This document shows, in pieces, positions 52,215 to 59,672 of a stretch of DNA of 64,000 bases. How positions within the stretch are numbered: the first letter of the stretch is position 1; every line of letters starts with the position of its first letter. The notes beneath the pieces are model-generated. The model ran no database searches. It was not told the DNA's origin and saw nothing but the letters and a program-made list of their open reading frames with translations. This DNA comes from Solirubrobacteraceae bacterium (GTDB lineage: Bacteria; Actinomycetota; Thermoleophilia; Solirubrobacterales; Solirubrobacteraceae), in contig JALNWQ010000017.1 of assembly GCA_023230855.1 (NCBI GenBank), positions 1-64,000 of the forward strand, written 5' to 3'. Position numbers and translations under genes: made by a program.

Positions 52215-53183
52215 TCAGAACCCGCAGGCGAGACGGACGGCGGCGACCGCGTGCGATCCCCCTTCCGCGAGGAACGCGGGTACGACCACCGCCAGCGACG
52301 CGACCATCGCCATGGCGCCCGACGCCGCGACGGCGAGGAGCGCGCGGTCCCCGACGGCGGGGGCGGCACGCTCTGGCGCGATGAGCTCGTCGATGCGCTC
52401 CGTGGCCCCTCCGGGACCCCCGAGCGCGGACATGGCGGGAGTGGTTGCGCGAGACAGCGCTGCCTTGCAGATGGCGCTCGCGAGCGCGAAGCGGTCGTGC
52501 GACTGCCGGAGCGCCCACGCGTCGGCGTCGCGCTCGACGTGGAGCCGGATCTCGGCGAGCGCCGTCCGCGTGCCGGGCAGACGCCGGGCCACCGCGGCGT
52601 TCAGCTCCGCGAAGAGGAGGACGTACCGGTGTCCACGCCGGATGTGGCCGCGCTCGTGTTCGATCGCCGCGGCGAGCTCCTGCTCGTCGAGATGCAGCAG
52701 AGCGCCGGCGGTGACCACCACCTGCGGCCTGCGGAAGCCCGCCGCGGCCAGGAAGACCTCCCGTCCGCGAAGCACCACCGTCCCGCCGGGACCCGCGCCG
52801 ACGGCCTCCGCCCCGATTGTTCGTCGAAGCGACCGGGATCCACGGATCGCGCGGGCCAGCGCCCAGGCCACGACGACGAGGAGCGCCAGCAGCGGTACGC
52901 CGATCGTGAGGTCTCCGACGCGGTGCCCGGCCAGGTCGATCCGCGTCGCCAGCAACGGGATCGCGGTGTGCACGCACCAGTCGGTGATCGCCGCGAACGC
53001 GGCCGTCCCGGGGAAGACCAGCAGCACGTAGCCGGCCATCAGCACGATCGCTCCGGCACGGACCGCGAGAGCGAGCGACCACATGGCCAGCGCGGTCGCC
53101 GGCGCGCGGCGTCGTGCGCCGGCGAGGGCCGGCAGAACGGCGAGGAGCGCCGCGACGCCCGCCAACGCGACCGCGGCGCTCAC
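52215..53183 (-). CDS. M56 family (BlaR1-like) membrane metallopeptidase
   Basis: This 322-residue protein has about four to five membrane helices and a cytoplasm-facing zinc protease motif HERGH at residues 176-180, with the third ligand in VERDADAWAL (near 219). This is the M56 domain of BlaR1/MecR1. There is no C-terminal penicillin-binding sensor domain, so it does not sense beta-lactams the classic way. Its start overlaps the BlaI-like repressor gene stop by 4 bases. By family analogy it should cause loss of the repressor on an envelope signal. Confidence 0.88.
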   Translation of the reverse strand: MSAAVALAGVAALLAVLPALAGARRRAPATALAMWSLALAVRAGAIVLMAGYVLLVFPGTAAFAAITDWCVHTAIPLLATRIDLAGHRVGDLTIGVPLLALLVVVAWALARAIRGSRSLRRTIGAEAVGAGPGGTVVLRGREVFLAAAGFRRPQVVVTAGALLHLDEQELAAAIEHERGHIRRGHRYVLLFAELNAAVARRLPGTRTALAEIRLHVERDADAWALRQSHDRFALASAICKAALSRATTPAMSALGGPGGATERIDELIAPERAAPAVGDRALLAVAASGAMAMVASLAVVVPAFLAEGGSHAVAAVRLACGF

Positions 53184-53566
53184 GGCTGGGCGCCCCGCCT
53201 CTCGGCGATCTCGCGCGCCTGCGCCCGCAGCTGCCGGAGCTCGGTCTCCCCGATGCCGCCGAGCAGTTCGATGAGCGCCGTCCGGCGCGCCTCCGACGAC
53301 GCGCCCTCCAGCGTGCGGGCGAGCGCCCGCGTCAGGTAGGCACCCTCCGAGAGGGTTGGCGCATAGACGAGCGCCCTCCCCCGCTGCGAGCGGCTCACGA
53401 GCCCGCGCTCGGCGAGGCGGTTCAGGACCGTCTGAACCGTGGTGTAGGCGCTGCGCGGGCTTCCCGACAGACGCTCGCGGACCTGCTCCACGGTCCCCTC
53501 GCCCGCGCGCCAGAGAGCGAACATGATCTGCTCCTGGAGCTCGCCTTGGATCCCGCCGTCGGCCAC
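53180..53566 (-). CDS. BlaI/MecI/CopY-family transcriptional repressor
   Basis: This 128-residue winged-helix protein has the BlaI pattern: GELQEQIMFALWRAGEGTVEQVRERL, then SAYTTVQTVLNRLAERGLVSRSQRGRALVY, and a C-terminal dimerisation helix (AREIAERRGAQP). Family members bind dyads of the TACA..TGTA type and respond either to proteolysis by an M56 partner or, in CopY, to copper. It starts at GTG 53566, 103 bases from the palindrome at 53669. With its M56 partner it probably controls the four TCCTAC-N5-GTAGGA sites nearby. Confidence 0.88.
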   Translation of the reverse strand: MADGGIQGELQEQIMFALWRAGEGTVEQVRERLSGSPRSAYTTVQTVLNRLAERGLVSRSQRGRALVYAPTLSEGAYLTRALARTLEGASSEARRTALIELLGGIGETELRQLRAQAREIAERRGAQP

Positions 53567-53668
53567 CGCGCCAGTATGGCAGCGTCCTGCTGCGCGACCC
53601 GGCGAACGCCCCGCAGCCTCGGGCGGCTCATCGTTCGCGCCACGGCCGAGAACCCGACCGAAACCTCC

Positions 53669-53685
53669 TCCTACGCTGTGTAGGA
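53669..53685. promoter_or_regulatory. BlaI-type operator c, between BlaI and the small membrane protein gene
   Basis: TCCTACGCTGTGTAGGA has perfect 6-base arms. The right arm contains TAGGAT (53681-53686), a -10 element placed 7 bases before the GTG at 53694. It can regulate the divergent BlaI-M56 operon as well, giving autoregulation. Confidence 0.72.
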
Positions 53686-53693
53686 TGTCCGCC

Positions 53694-54041
53694 GTGCCGG
53701 ACTCAAGCGGACGCGTTCGGTCGGCGACGGCCGACGGACCCTCTCGACGACGGGGCGCACGCCGCCGGGAGGGGCGCCCGCCGGGGCCAGCCGTCCCGCC
53801 ACACTCCAACGAGCACACGCCTGAGCCGCTGCGTCCCGGCCGTGTCTTCTGGGTGTGCGTACTGGTGCTGTTCGAGGCCCTGGTCTGGACAGGGCTCTCG
53901 GCAGTCGTCGACTCCAGCACGTTGCGGACGGTCATCGCGATCGGCCTGGGCGCGGCCCTCGTCTTCGTCCTCCGGGACCGCATCTGGGGACCGGACTGGA
54001 GGGAGCGCATCGCCGCTGCGCGCCGGACGTCGGGACGCTGA
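53694..54041 (+). CDS. Two-helix membrane protein with RxWGxDWRER motif (copy 2)
   Basis: This protein of about 115 residues has a disordered basic N terminus, two membrane helices (VFWVCVLVLFEALVWTGLSA and VIAIGLGAALVFVL) and the C-terminal motif RDRIWGPDWRERIAAARR. It is a paralogue of the protein encoded at 28.9-29.1 kb. I prefer the GTG at 53694 because the -10 TAGGAT lies 7 bases upstream; an ATG at 53685 overlaps the operator. Its promoter is inside operator c, so it appears to be a BlaI regulon member. Function unknown. Confidence 0.72.
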   Translation: MPDSSGRVRSATADGPSRRRGARRREGRPPGPAVPPHSNEHTPEPLRPGRVFWVCVLVLFEALVWTGLSAVVDSSTLRTVIAIGLGAALVFVLRDRIWGPDWRERIAAARRTSGR

Positions 54042-54090
54042 CCCGGGAAGACCGCCAGGACCTCGGTCCGTGGCAGTCGGCCGCTCGTCG

Positions 54091-54849
54091 CTATCGCTCG
54101 AAGAACCGGACGACACCGCCGAGGCCGAGATCATCGATGGCGCCGCGGGTCTCGGCGGCCAGCCGGTACATCTCGTGGTTGGCCACGAGCCAGCCGACCA
54201 CGATCAGCAGGGCCCCGCTGGCGATGCTGATGCCGTGGTAGTGATCGCGGATCACGCGCGCGGCTCCGACGATCCGCTCGAAGGCGATCGCGGAAACGAG
54301 GAACGGCACCGCCAGGCCCAGGCCATATGCGAGGAGGAGGAACGCGCCGCCGCCGACACCGCTCTGCGTCGCCGCGGCTCCGAGGATCGCCCCCAGGATC
54401 GGCCCCGTGCACGGGGTCCAGGCGACCGCGAAAGCCAGGCCGGCGAGGAGCGGACTCCCCGCGCCGGCACGCTCCAACAGCGCCGTGGGTCGGATCGTGA
54501 CGTTGATCCGGGAGACGAACGGCGTCAGGACGAACAGCGCGCCCATGGCCATGAGCACGGCGCCCGACACGACCTCGATCGTCCGGATCGATCCGAGCAG
54601 GGGCGCTCCGATCCCACTGGCGAACATCCCCAGTGCGACGAACACGAGGACGAACGCAAGGCAGAACAGCAGCGCGGGGCCGAGGATCGCGCCCCGCCCG
54701 CGCTCCCCGGTGGGGCGAAGCCCCTCACCGCCGCCGAGCACGGAGAGGTAACCCGGCACCAACGGCAGGACGCAGGGGGAGGCGAAGGACAACATCCCGG
54801 CGGCGAACGCCGTGAACACCGTCGGATCGATGGCGGCCAACGGAGGCAT
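54091..54849 (-). CDS. ccdA: CcdA/DsbD-like thiol-disulfide electron transporter
   Basis: This 252-residue protein has six membrane helices and the CcdA cysteine motifs SFASPCVLPLVPGY and AWTPCTGPILG. It carries reducing equivalents from cytoplasmic thioredoxin across the membrane, for cytochrome c maturation or for reducing exported thiols, opposing DsbA/VKOR oxidation. The predicted transcription start at operator d leaves a leader of about 134 bases. The frame stays open through that leader but has no ATG or GTG there. Confidence 0.9.
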   Translation of the reverse strand: MPPLAAIDPTVFTAFAAGMLSFASPCVLPLVPGYLSVLGGGEGLRPTGERGRGAILGPALLFCLAFVLVFVALGMFASGIGAPLLGSIRTIEVVSGAVLMAMGALFVLTPFVSRINVTIRPTALLERAGAGSPLLAGLAFAVAWTPCTGPILGAILGAAATQSGVGGGAFLLLAYGLGLAVPFLVSAIAFERIVGAARVIRDHYHGISIASGALLIVVGWLVANHEMYRLAAETRGAIDDLGLGGVVRFFER

Positions 54850-55150
54850 CAGCGGACGCGCGTGCGGAGGCTCCGGACCGGTACGTGCTGGACGCCGTGC
54901 CCCCCGGTCCTCGACAGCGCCGTCACGGAGTGCCAGGACGTGCGTCCGGGGCTCCCGCGAGCCCGCCGTCAGGACGACCCGCGGGGATCATCCTACATAC
55001 TGTAGGAGAATCCCGTTTCGACTGCGGCGCCGGCTCTCGCCGCCGCATCGCTCGCGGTAGGGCCACCATGAGAGCAACGCCACGCCCCGTACCCCAGAGG
55101 TCCGTCCAGCGAGATCGCCGGCCATCGCCGCGTGGGACCCGGGGCCGTCG
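54850..55150. other. Divergent intergenic region between ccdA and the 50-residue membrane protein gene
   Basis: This 301-base gap holds BlaI-type operator d near its centre, 142 bases from the ccdA start and 143 bases from the rightward start. No further gene is convincing. The remainder is GC-rich leader sequence for both sides. Confidence 0.55.
54991..55007. promoter_or_regulatory. BlaI-type operator d, between ccdA and the 50-residue protein gene
   Basis: TCCTACATACTGTAGGA has perfect 6-base arms and contains TACA...TGTA, the core seen in known BlaI/CopY operators. The minus strand reads TAGGAT at 54990-54995, a -10 for ccdA; the plus strand reads TAGGAG at 55003-55008. Confidence 0.75.
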
Positions 55151-55303
55151 ATGACCCTTGCCCACGTCGGAGGGATCCACGCGGTGCTGTACTTCGCGCC
55201 GGTCGCCTTCGTCGCGTTCGGGTTGTGGTACGCGGGCCACCAGCTTCCGGACGAGGACGAGCTGGAGCCCTACGACGACCTGTTCGACGATCCGGACCGG
55301 TAG
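55151..55303 (+). CDS. Small single-helix membrane protein with acidic tail
   Basis: This 50-residue frame starts MTLAHVGGIHAVLYFAPVAF, continues with VAFGLWYAGHQL to complete one membrane helix, and ends in a strongly acidic tail (PDEDELEPYDDLFDDPDR). The hydrophobic-then-acidic layout is typical of small actinobacterial membrane proteins of unknown role. It lies 143 bases downstream of BlaI-type operator d, so it may belong to the same regulon. No strong ribosome site is seen. Confidence 0.55.
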   Translation: MTLAHVGGIHAVLYFAPVAFVAFGLWYAGHQLPDEDELEPYDDLFDDPDR

Positions 55304-55376
55304 GGGCCCCTCGCGCGGCCCGGATGGCTCCGGCATCGCCACGTCCGCCGGGCGACCGCACCTACACTCCCGCCCC

Positions 55377-55790
55377 ATGTTCGACCGCATCGACCACCTG
55401 GGGATCGCCGTGGCCCCCGAGGACCTCGACGACCAGATCGCCCTCTACCGCGACACGCTCGGGTTCGAGCTCGTGCACCGCGAGACGGTCGAGGACCAGG
55501 GCGTGGAGGCCGTGCTGTTCGACGTCGGCGAGAACCACGTCGAGCTCATCTCGCCCCTCGGTCCGGAGACCGGCGTCGCGAAGTTCCTCGAGCGGAACGG
55601 CCCGGGGCTGCACCACGTCGCCTACCAGACGTCCGACATCGACGCCGCCCTGGCGACGCTGAAGGAGCGTGGCGTGCGGCTCATCGACGAGGCCGCCCGC
55701 ACCGGGATCCGCAACAGCCGCGTGGCGTTCCTGCACCCCAGGTCGACCGGAAAGACGCTGACCGAGCTCACCGAGCCGGCCCACCACTAG
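55377..55790 (+). CDS. Methylmalonyl-CoA epimerase
   Basis: This 137-residue vicinal-oxygen-chelate protein starts MFDRIDHLGIAVAPEDLDDQ and has the metal ligands of the epimerase: His in DHLGIAV, the central HVELISPLGP, HHVAYQT and the C-terminal GKTLTELTE glutamate. It interconverts (2R)- and (2S)-methylmalonyl-CoA in propionate and odd-chain/branched-acid use. TACACT (55363-55368) is 8 bases before the ATG, so the mRNA is likely leaderless. It could support the carboxylase-containing pathway at the window start but is not in that regulon. Confidence 0.92.
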   Translation: MFDRIDHLGIAVAPEDLDDQIALYRDTLGFELVHRETVEDQGVEAVLFDVGENHVELISPLGPETGVAKFLERNGPGLHHVAYQTSDIDAALATLKERGVRLIDEAARTGIRNSRVAFLHPRSTGKTLTELTEPAHH

Positions 55791-55821
55791 GCCCGCACCA
55801 CCGACCATCTAGGCTCCCCCC

Positions 55822-56040
55822 ATGTCCGACGAGAAGCTCCGCGTGTCGATCGGCCTCGACAGCGCCCCGCCGCTGTCCGTGCGCCTGACCGCATCGCAGC
55901 TCAAGACGCTGCGCAAGTCCCTCGCCGACGGCGGCTGGACCGACGTGGAGGCCGACGACGCCGAGGTGCACCTCAACCTCGACAAGGTCGTCTTCATCCG
56001 CGTCGACAAGGAGGAGTCGAAGCTCGGCTTCGGCCTCTGA
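55822..56040 (+). CDS. Small hypothetical protein
   Basis: This 72-residue protein (MSDEKLRVSIGLDSAPPLSV, then LTASQLKTLRKSLADGGWTD) looks like a compact alpha/beta domain ending IRVDKEESKLGFGL. I do not recognise it. It has TAGGCT (55810-55815) 6 bases before the ATG, a leaderless promoter, which supports it being real. No membrane helix or signal peptide. Confidence 0.7.
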   Translation: MSDEKLRVSIGLDSAPPLSVRLTASQLKTLRKSLADGGWTDVEADDAEVHLNLDKVVFIRVDKEESKLGFGL

Positions 56041-56121
56041 CGGGCTCGGCCGGCCGCGCCGACCGATCGCGAGCGCCATCCGGCCCCACGCCGAGACGTG
56101 CCTCCGGGGGCCCTGCCCCGG

Positions 56122-56595
56122 CTACCGGATGGTGCAGCGGTAGCCGGCGTCCTCGAGGCACCGGGTGAGCTCGCCGCGGGCATACCGGCCCGCGTTGCCC
56201 GGGTCGCGCTCGGGGACGCGGCCGTCGGTCTCGTCCAGGCAGTCGTAGTAGTCGTCGTCGTCCGTGGCGGTGTAGACGCAGTAGCGCGTCACCATCGCCA
56301 GGCGGCTGCTCGAGCCGCCGCGCACCGGGTCGTCCATCGCCGGCGGACCCGACCACAGCGAGTGCAGGATGATGATGAACACGACGATCAGCGGCAGGAA
56401 CCCGAACAGCAGCAGCAGCGTGAGGCGGCTGCGGGACCTGGAACGGGCGTGGGGGTCGTCCGGGCTGATCCGCAGGTGCTCCGGCAGCTCCGGTCCGACG
56501 TCGGCGCCCGTGATCGTCGGCGACGGATCGTCGGGGACCGACGCGTCGTCGCGGGTCGTCGGGTCGCCCTCGCGCGGGCTCGTGTCGTCGGTCAC
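56122..56595 (-). CDS. Single-pass membrane protein, unknown function
   Basis: This 157-residue protein has an acidic, Pro/Thr-rich cytoplasmic N terminus of about 55 residues, a basic stop, one membrane helix (LTLLLLFGFLPLIVVFIIIL) and an outer domain with four cysteines (YCVYTA, DCLDE, RCLED, RCTIR) that could form two disulfides. I do not recognise the family. The GTG at 56595 overlaps the lipid kinase stop by 4 bases. Confidence 0.6.
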   Translation of the reverse strand: MTDDTSPREGDPTTRDDASVPDDPSPTITGADVGPELPEHLRISPDDPHARSRSRSRLTLLLLFGFLPLIVVFIIILHSLWSGPPAMDDPVRGGSSSRLAMVTRYCVYTATDDDDYYDCLDETDGRVPERDPGNAGRYARGELTRCLEDAGYRCTIR

Positions 56596-57458
56596 CGTCG
56601 TCCCCTCGCATCGGCGGGGACGACCACCGGCACCGGCCCCAACGGCCGGACGGTGACGTCCCCCAGGTCGTGCACGTCGCCGTCGACGTTCCACTGGCGG
56701 TCCGGATCCTGGTCGACGACGATCTCGTGGCCCTGGTGCACCGCCACCCCGCCGCGACGGCCACCGTGGCGCATCCCCCACACGCGCCGCACGAGCGACG
56801 CACGCGGGCCGGCCGGTAGGACGAACGCCTCGAGCGCCGGGGTGCCCGGATCGGACATCGGCAGCTGCACGCCCCCACCGAACGACCCGGACGCGGCGAC
56901 CATGATCTGCCACACGTCCCCGGCGAACGCCTCGCGACCGTCGACGAGCACCCGGGCGTGCGTCGCCTGGCCCGCCACCGCGGCACGCACCGCCCCGGCC
57001 GCGTAGGCGACCGGCCCGAGCCACGACTTCATCGGCGCGGCCGCCTCGGCGGCGTACACGCCGAGGCCGATCGACGCGACGTTGACGAACGGCCGGTCGT
57101 CGATCCACCCACCCCACGCCGCGCGCGTCGTCGCCTGCGGGTCGACCGCGAGCGGCAGCGCCTCCTCGACCGTGCCCGGGACGCCCATCGCCGTGGCGAA
57201 GTCGTTCGCCGTCCCCGCGGGCAGGAGCGCGAGCGCGACGTCGTGGTCGGCGCAGGCGGCGAAGACCGTCCCGATCGACCCGTCCCCGCCCGCGACGACG
57301 ACCCGGTCGACGCCCGACCCGGCCGCGGCCGCGGCGTCGTCGAGCGTGAACGCCTCGACGTCCGCCCCGCCTGCCGACAGGTCGCGGACCAGGTCCTCGA
57401 CGGGGGGCGCCGATCCGGACGCCGGATTGGCGACGAGGGCGATCTTCACCCCCCGCAT
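56592..57458 (-). CDS. Diacylglycerol/lipid kinase family protein
   Basis: This 288-residue protein has the DAGK catalytic fold: IALVANPASGSAP at the N terminus, the nucleotide motif VVVAGGDGSIGTV, PAGTANDFATAMGVP and a C-terminal beta domain (WNVDGDVHDLGDV). It would phosphorylate a membrane lipid or a similar substrate. ATG 57458 gives the usual start; a GTG at 57497 is also in frame and lies close to a -10-like sequence. It is divergent from the PAP2 phosphatase gene. Confidence 0.85.
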   Translation of the reverse strand: MRGVKIALVANPASGSAPPVEDLVRDLSAGGADVEAFTLDDAAAAAGSGVDRVVVAGGDGSIGTVFAACADHDVALALLPAGTANDFATAMGVPGTVEEALPLAVDPQATTRAAWGGWIDDRPFVNVASIGLGVYAAEAAAPMKSWLGPVAYAAGAVRAAVAGQATHARVLVDGREAFAGDVWQIMVAASGSFGGGVQLPMSDPGTPALEAFVLPAGPRASLVRRVWGMRHGGRRGGVAVHQGHEIVVDQDPDRQWNVDGDVHDLGDVTVRPLGPVPVVVPADARGRR

Positions 57459-57513
57459 GTTGCCCGACCGGACCGTGCGGCCGTTCCCCGCCGTCACCGC
57501 CTACCCTGACCGG

Positions 57514-58308
57514 GTGCTCCGCCGCCCCGGTAGCCCCCTCGACCCGCGGCTCCGTCGCGAGGCCCGCGACGCCCGTCGCAGCCTCTTCGCCCGGGCGCTC
57601 CGCGGACCGCACTGGAGGGCGCTCGCCCGCGCCGACCTGGCCGGGATGCGCCTCGTCCGCTCCGCCGCGCCGTCCGACGGGGCCGCCCGGGCGATCGTCC
57701 GGTTCTCGCGCAGCGGCGAGCACGGCGCGGTCTGGCTGGCGCTCGGCACGGTCGGCGCGACGGTCGACCGCGACCGGCGGTCCCGGTGGCTCGAGGGGAT
57801 CGCGGCGGTGGGCGTCGCCTACGTCGCCAACACGACGGTCAAGCAGGTGGCCCGCCGCCCCCGGCCGCAGCTCCGCGACCTGCCGCCGCTCATCCCCACC
57901 CCCACCCAGCTGAGCTTCCCCAGCTCGCACGCCGCATCGTCGTTCGCCGCCGCCGCGGTCTACGGCGACCTCGTGCCCCGCACGCCGCTCGTCGTCGCCG
58001 CCGGGGCGATGGGCACGTCTCGCGTGTACCTCGGCGTGCACTACCCCACCGACATCGTCGTCGGGGCGACGCTCGGCACCCTGTCGGGTCGGGCGACGAA
58101 GGTCGCCCTGGAGCGGTGGCGTCGGGGCCGCCGTGCCGCCGCCCGCCGCCGTCGCCCGCCATGGGACACGTCGACCGTGCCCGCGCCGGACCCGTCGGCG
58201 ACGCCCTCCACCTCCACGCCTTCCGCCACGCCCGCCGCGCCGGACCCGGACGCCGACCGGCCGGCCACGGACGCCCCCTCCACCTCCTCCGAAGGACCCT
58301 CCGCATGA
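57514..58308 (+). CDS. PAP2-family phosphatase
   Basis: This 264-residue membrane protein has the three phosphatase motifs: KQVARRPRP, PSSHAASSF and SRVYLGVHYPTDIVVG. It should remove phosphate from a lipid such as phosphatidate or an undecaprenyl phosphate. The last 60 residues are Pro/Ser/Thr/Ala-rich. TACCCT (57502-57507) is 6 bases before the GTG, so the mRNA is likely leaderless. A lipid kinase gene next door, on the other strand, suggests opposing lipid-phosphate reactions. Confidence 0.87.
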   Translation: MLRRPGSPLDPRLRREARDARRSLFARALRGPHWRALARADLAGMRLVRSAAPSDGAARAIVRFSRSGEHGAVWLALGTVGATVDRDRRSRWLEGIAAVGVAYVANTTVKQVARRPRPQLRDLPPLIPTPTQLSFPSSHAASSFAAAAVYGDLVPRTPLVVAAGAMGTSRVYLGVHYPTDIVVGATLGTLSGRATKVALERWRRGRRAAARRRRPPWDTSTVPAPDPSATPSTSTPSATPAAPDPDADRPATDAPSTSSEGPSA

Positions 58309-59390
58309 AGATCGGGATCGTCGGCATGCCCAACGCGGGCAAGTCGTCGCTGTTCAACGCCCTGACGAAGTCCGGGGCCGAGGCGGCGAACTACCCCTTC
58401 ACGACGATCGAGCCGAACGTCGCCGTCGTCCCGGTGCAGGACGAGCGCCTGGACCGGATCGCCGAGCAGATGGGCGCGTCGGAGATCGTCTACGACCACA
58501 TCGACTTCCACGACATCGCGGGCCTCGTCGCCGGCGCCCACAAGGGCGAGGGGCTGGGCAACAAGTTCCTGGCGAACATCCGCGAGACCGACGCGATCGT
58601 CCACGTCGTCCGCGCCCACGACGACGCGAACATCATCCATCCCGACGGGTCGGTGAACCCGCTGCGCGACGTCGAGACGATCGAGACCGAGCTGCTGATG
58701 GCCGACCTCGAGCAGGCGGAGCGCCGGATCGAGCGGGTGACGAAGCAGGCCCGCGGCGGCGACGCCGAGGCGAAGGCCGAGCTCGCGTGGCTCGAGGAGC
58801 TCATCGCCGCGCTCAACGACGGCCGTCCCGCGCGGACGGTCGCGACGCCCGAGGACCACCCGCACGTCGTCCAGAACCTGCAGCCGTTGACGTCCAAGCC
58901 GGTGCTGTTCGTCGCCAACGTCGACGAGAACGACGCGTCCGGCGAGGTGCCCGCGGCGCTCGCCGAGCACGCGGCGGCGATGGGCGCGGTGGCCGTCGCG
59001 GTGTCGTCGCGCCTGGAGGCCGAGCTCGCCGAGATGGACGACGAGGAGGCGGCGGCGATGCGCGAGGAGATGGGCTTCGCCGAGTCCGGGCTGCAGCGGA
59101 TCGCGCGCGGCGCGTTCGAGCTCCTCGACCTCATCACGTTCTTCACCGTCGGATCCGGGGTGCGCGGCCAGTCGTGGCACCTCGGCCGCGGCCTCACCGT
59201 GTGGCACGCCGCCGGCGAGATCCACACCGACATCCAGAAGGGCTTCGTCCGCGCCGAGGTCGTCGGCTGGCAGGAGCTGCTGGACTCCGGCGGCTACGCG
59301 GGCGCGCGCGACCGCGGCACGCTGCGGATCGAGGGACGCGACTACGTCATGCAGGACGGCGACGTCATCACCGTCAAGCACACGAACTGA
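58305..59390 (+). CDS. ychF: YchF/OLA1 family ATPase
   Basis: This 361-residue translation-associated P-loop protein has GMPNAGKSSLFNAL (residues 7-20), FHDIAGLV (switch II), FVANVDEND in place of the GTPase NKxD, which marks the ATP-using OLA1/YchF group, a coiled-coil insert (QAERRIERVTKQARGGDAEA) and the C-terminal TGS domain (TDIQKGFVRAEVV). Its ATG overlaps the PAP2 stop. Length and motifs are typical. Confidence 0.95.
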   Translation: MKIGIVGMPNAGKSSLFNALTKSGAEAANYPFTTIEPNVAVVPVQDERLDRIAEQMGASEIVYDHIDFHDIAGLVAGAHKGEGLGNKFLANIRETDAIVHVVRAHDDANIIHPDGSVNPLRDVETIETELLMADLEQAERRIERVTKQARGGDAEAKAELAWLEELIAALNDGRPARTVATPEDHPHVVQNLQPLTSKPVLFVANVDENDASGEVPAALAEHAAAMGAVAVAVSSRLEAELAEMDDEEAAAMREEMGFAESGLQRIARGAFELLDLITFFTVGSGVRGQSWHLGRGLTVWHAAGEIHTDIQKGFVRAEVVGWQELLDSGGYAGARDRGTLRIEGRDYVMQDGDVITVKHTN

Positions 59391-59470
59391 CGGGCGCGGC
59401 CACCGGGTCGGGCGGGCGGCAGGGCCACGGGCGGGCGGCGGGGCGGCGGGGCGGCGGGCGGCAGGGCGGC

Positions 59471-59512
59471 GGTGTCACCAAACCCGCCGAAAGCGGCGGC
59501 CAACGTCACACC
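59471..59512. repeat. Palindromic repeat copy 1
   Basis: The inner stem CCGCCG-AAAG-CGGCGG is perfect, and the outer ends GGTGT/ACACC pair; the middle arms are degenerate. A second copy begins exactly 70 bases later. It lies after ychF in the 282-base convergent gap before the SpoIID-like gene and may terminate transcripts from both sides. Confidence 0.65.
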
Positions 59513-59540
59513 GCCCCGGACGCCCACCGCCCACCACCAC

Positions 59541-59582
59541 GATGTGACGAACCCCGCCGAAAGCGGCGGCGTTCGTCACATC
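59541..59582. repeat. Palindromic repeat copy 2
   Basis: Outer arms GATGTGACGAAC and GTTCGTCACATC are perfect 12-base complements, and the inner stem CCGCCG/CGGCGG closes on AAAG. The 42-base element can form a very stable cruciform or RNA hairpin. It is the better preserved of two copies spaced 70 bases apart, and a REP-like dispersed element is possible. Confidence 0.7.
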
Positions 59583-59672
59583 GCCCGGGACGCGACCCAC
59601 CACCACCCGATCCACCGGCGATCCACCGGCCGTCAGCCGCCCCGCCGCGGCGGCGTCAGCGGGTCGACCGCG

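Noticed and set aside
53180..54010. Reading the BlaI-like protein as a 276-residue protein from 54010
   Set aside because: The extra N-terminal part overlaps operator c and the divergent membrane protein gene and is unlike the family, which starts near GTG 53566.
54850..54983. Extending CcdA upstream into its leader
   Set aside because: The frame is open but has no ATG or GTG, and the encoded sequence (Arg/Pro/Gly-rich) is unlike any CcdA N terminus.
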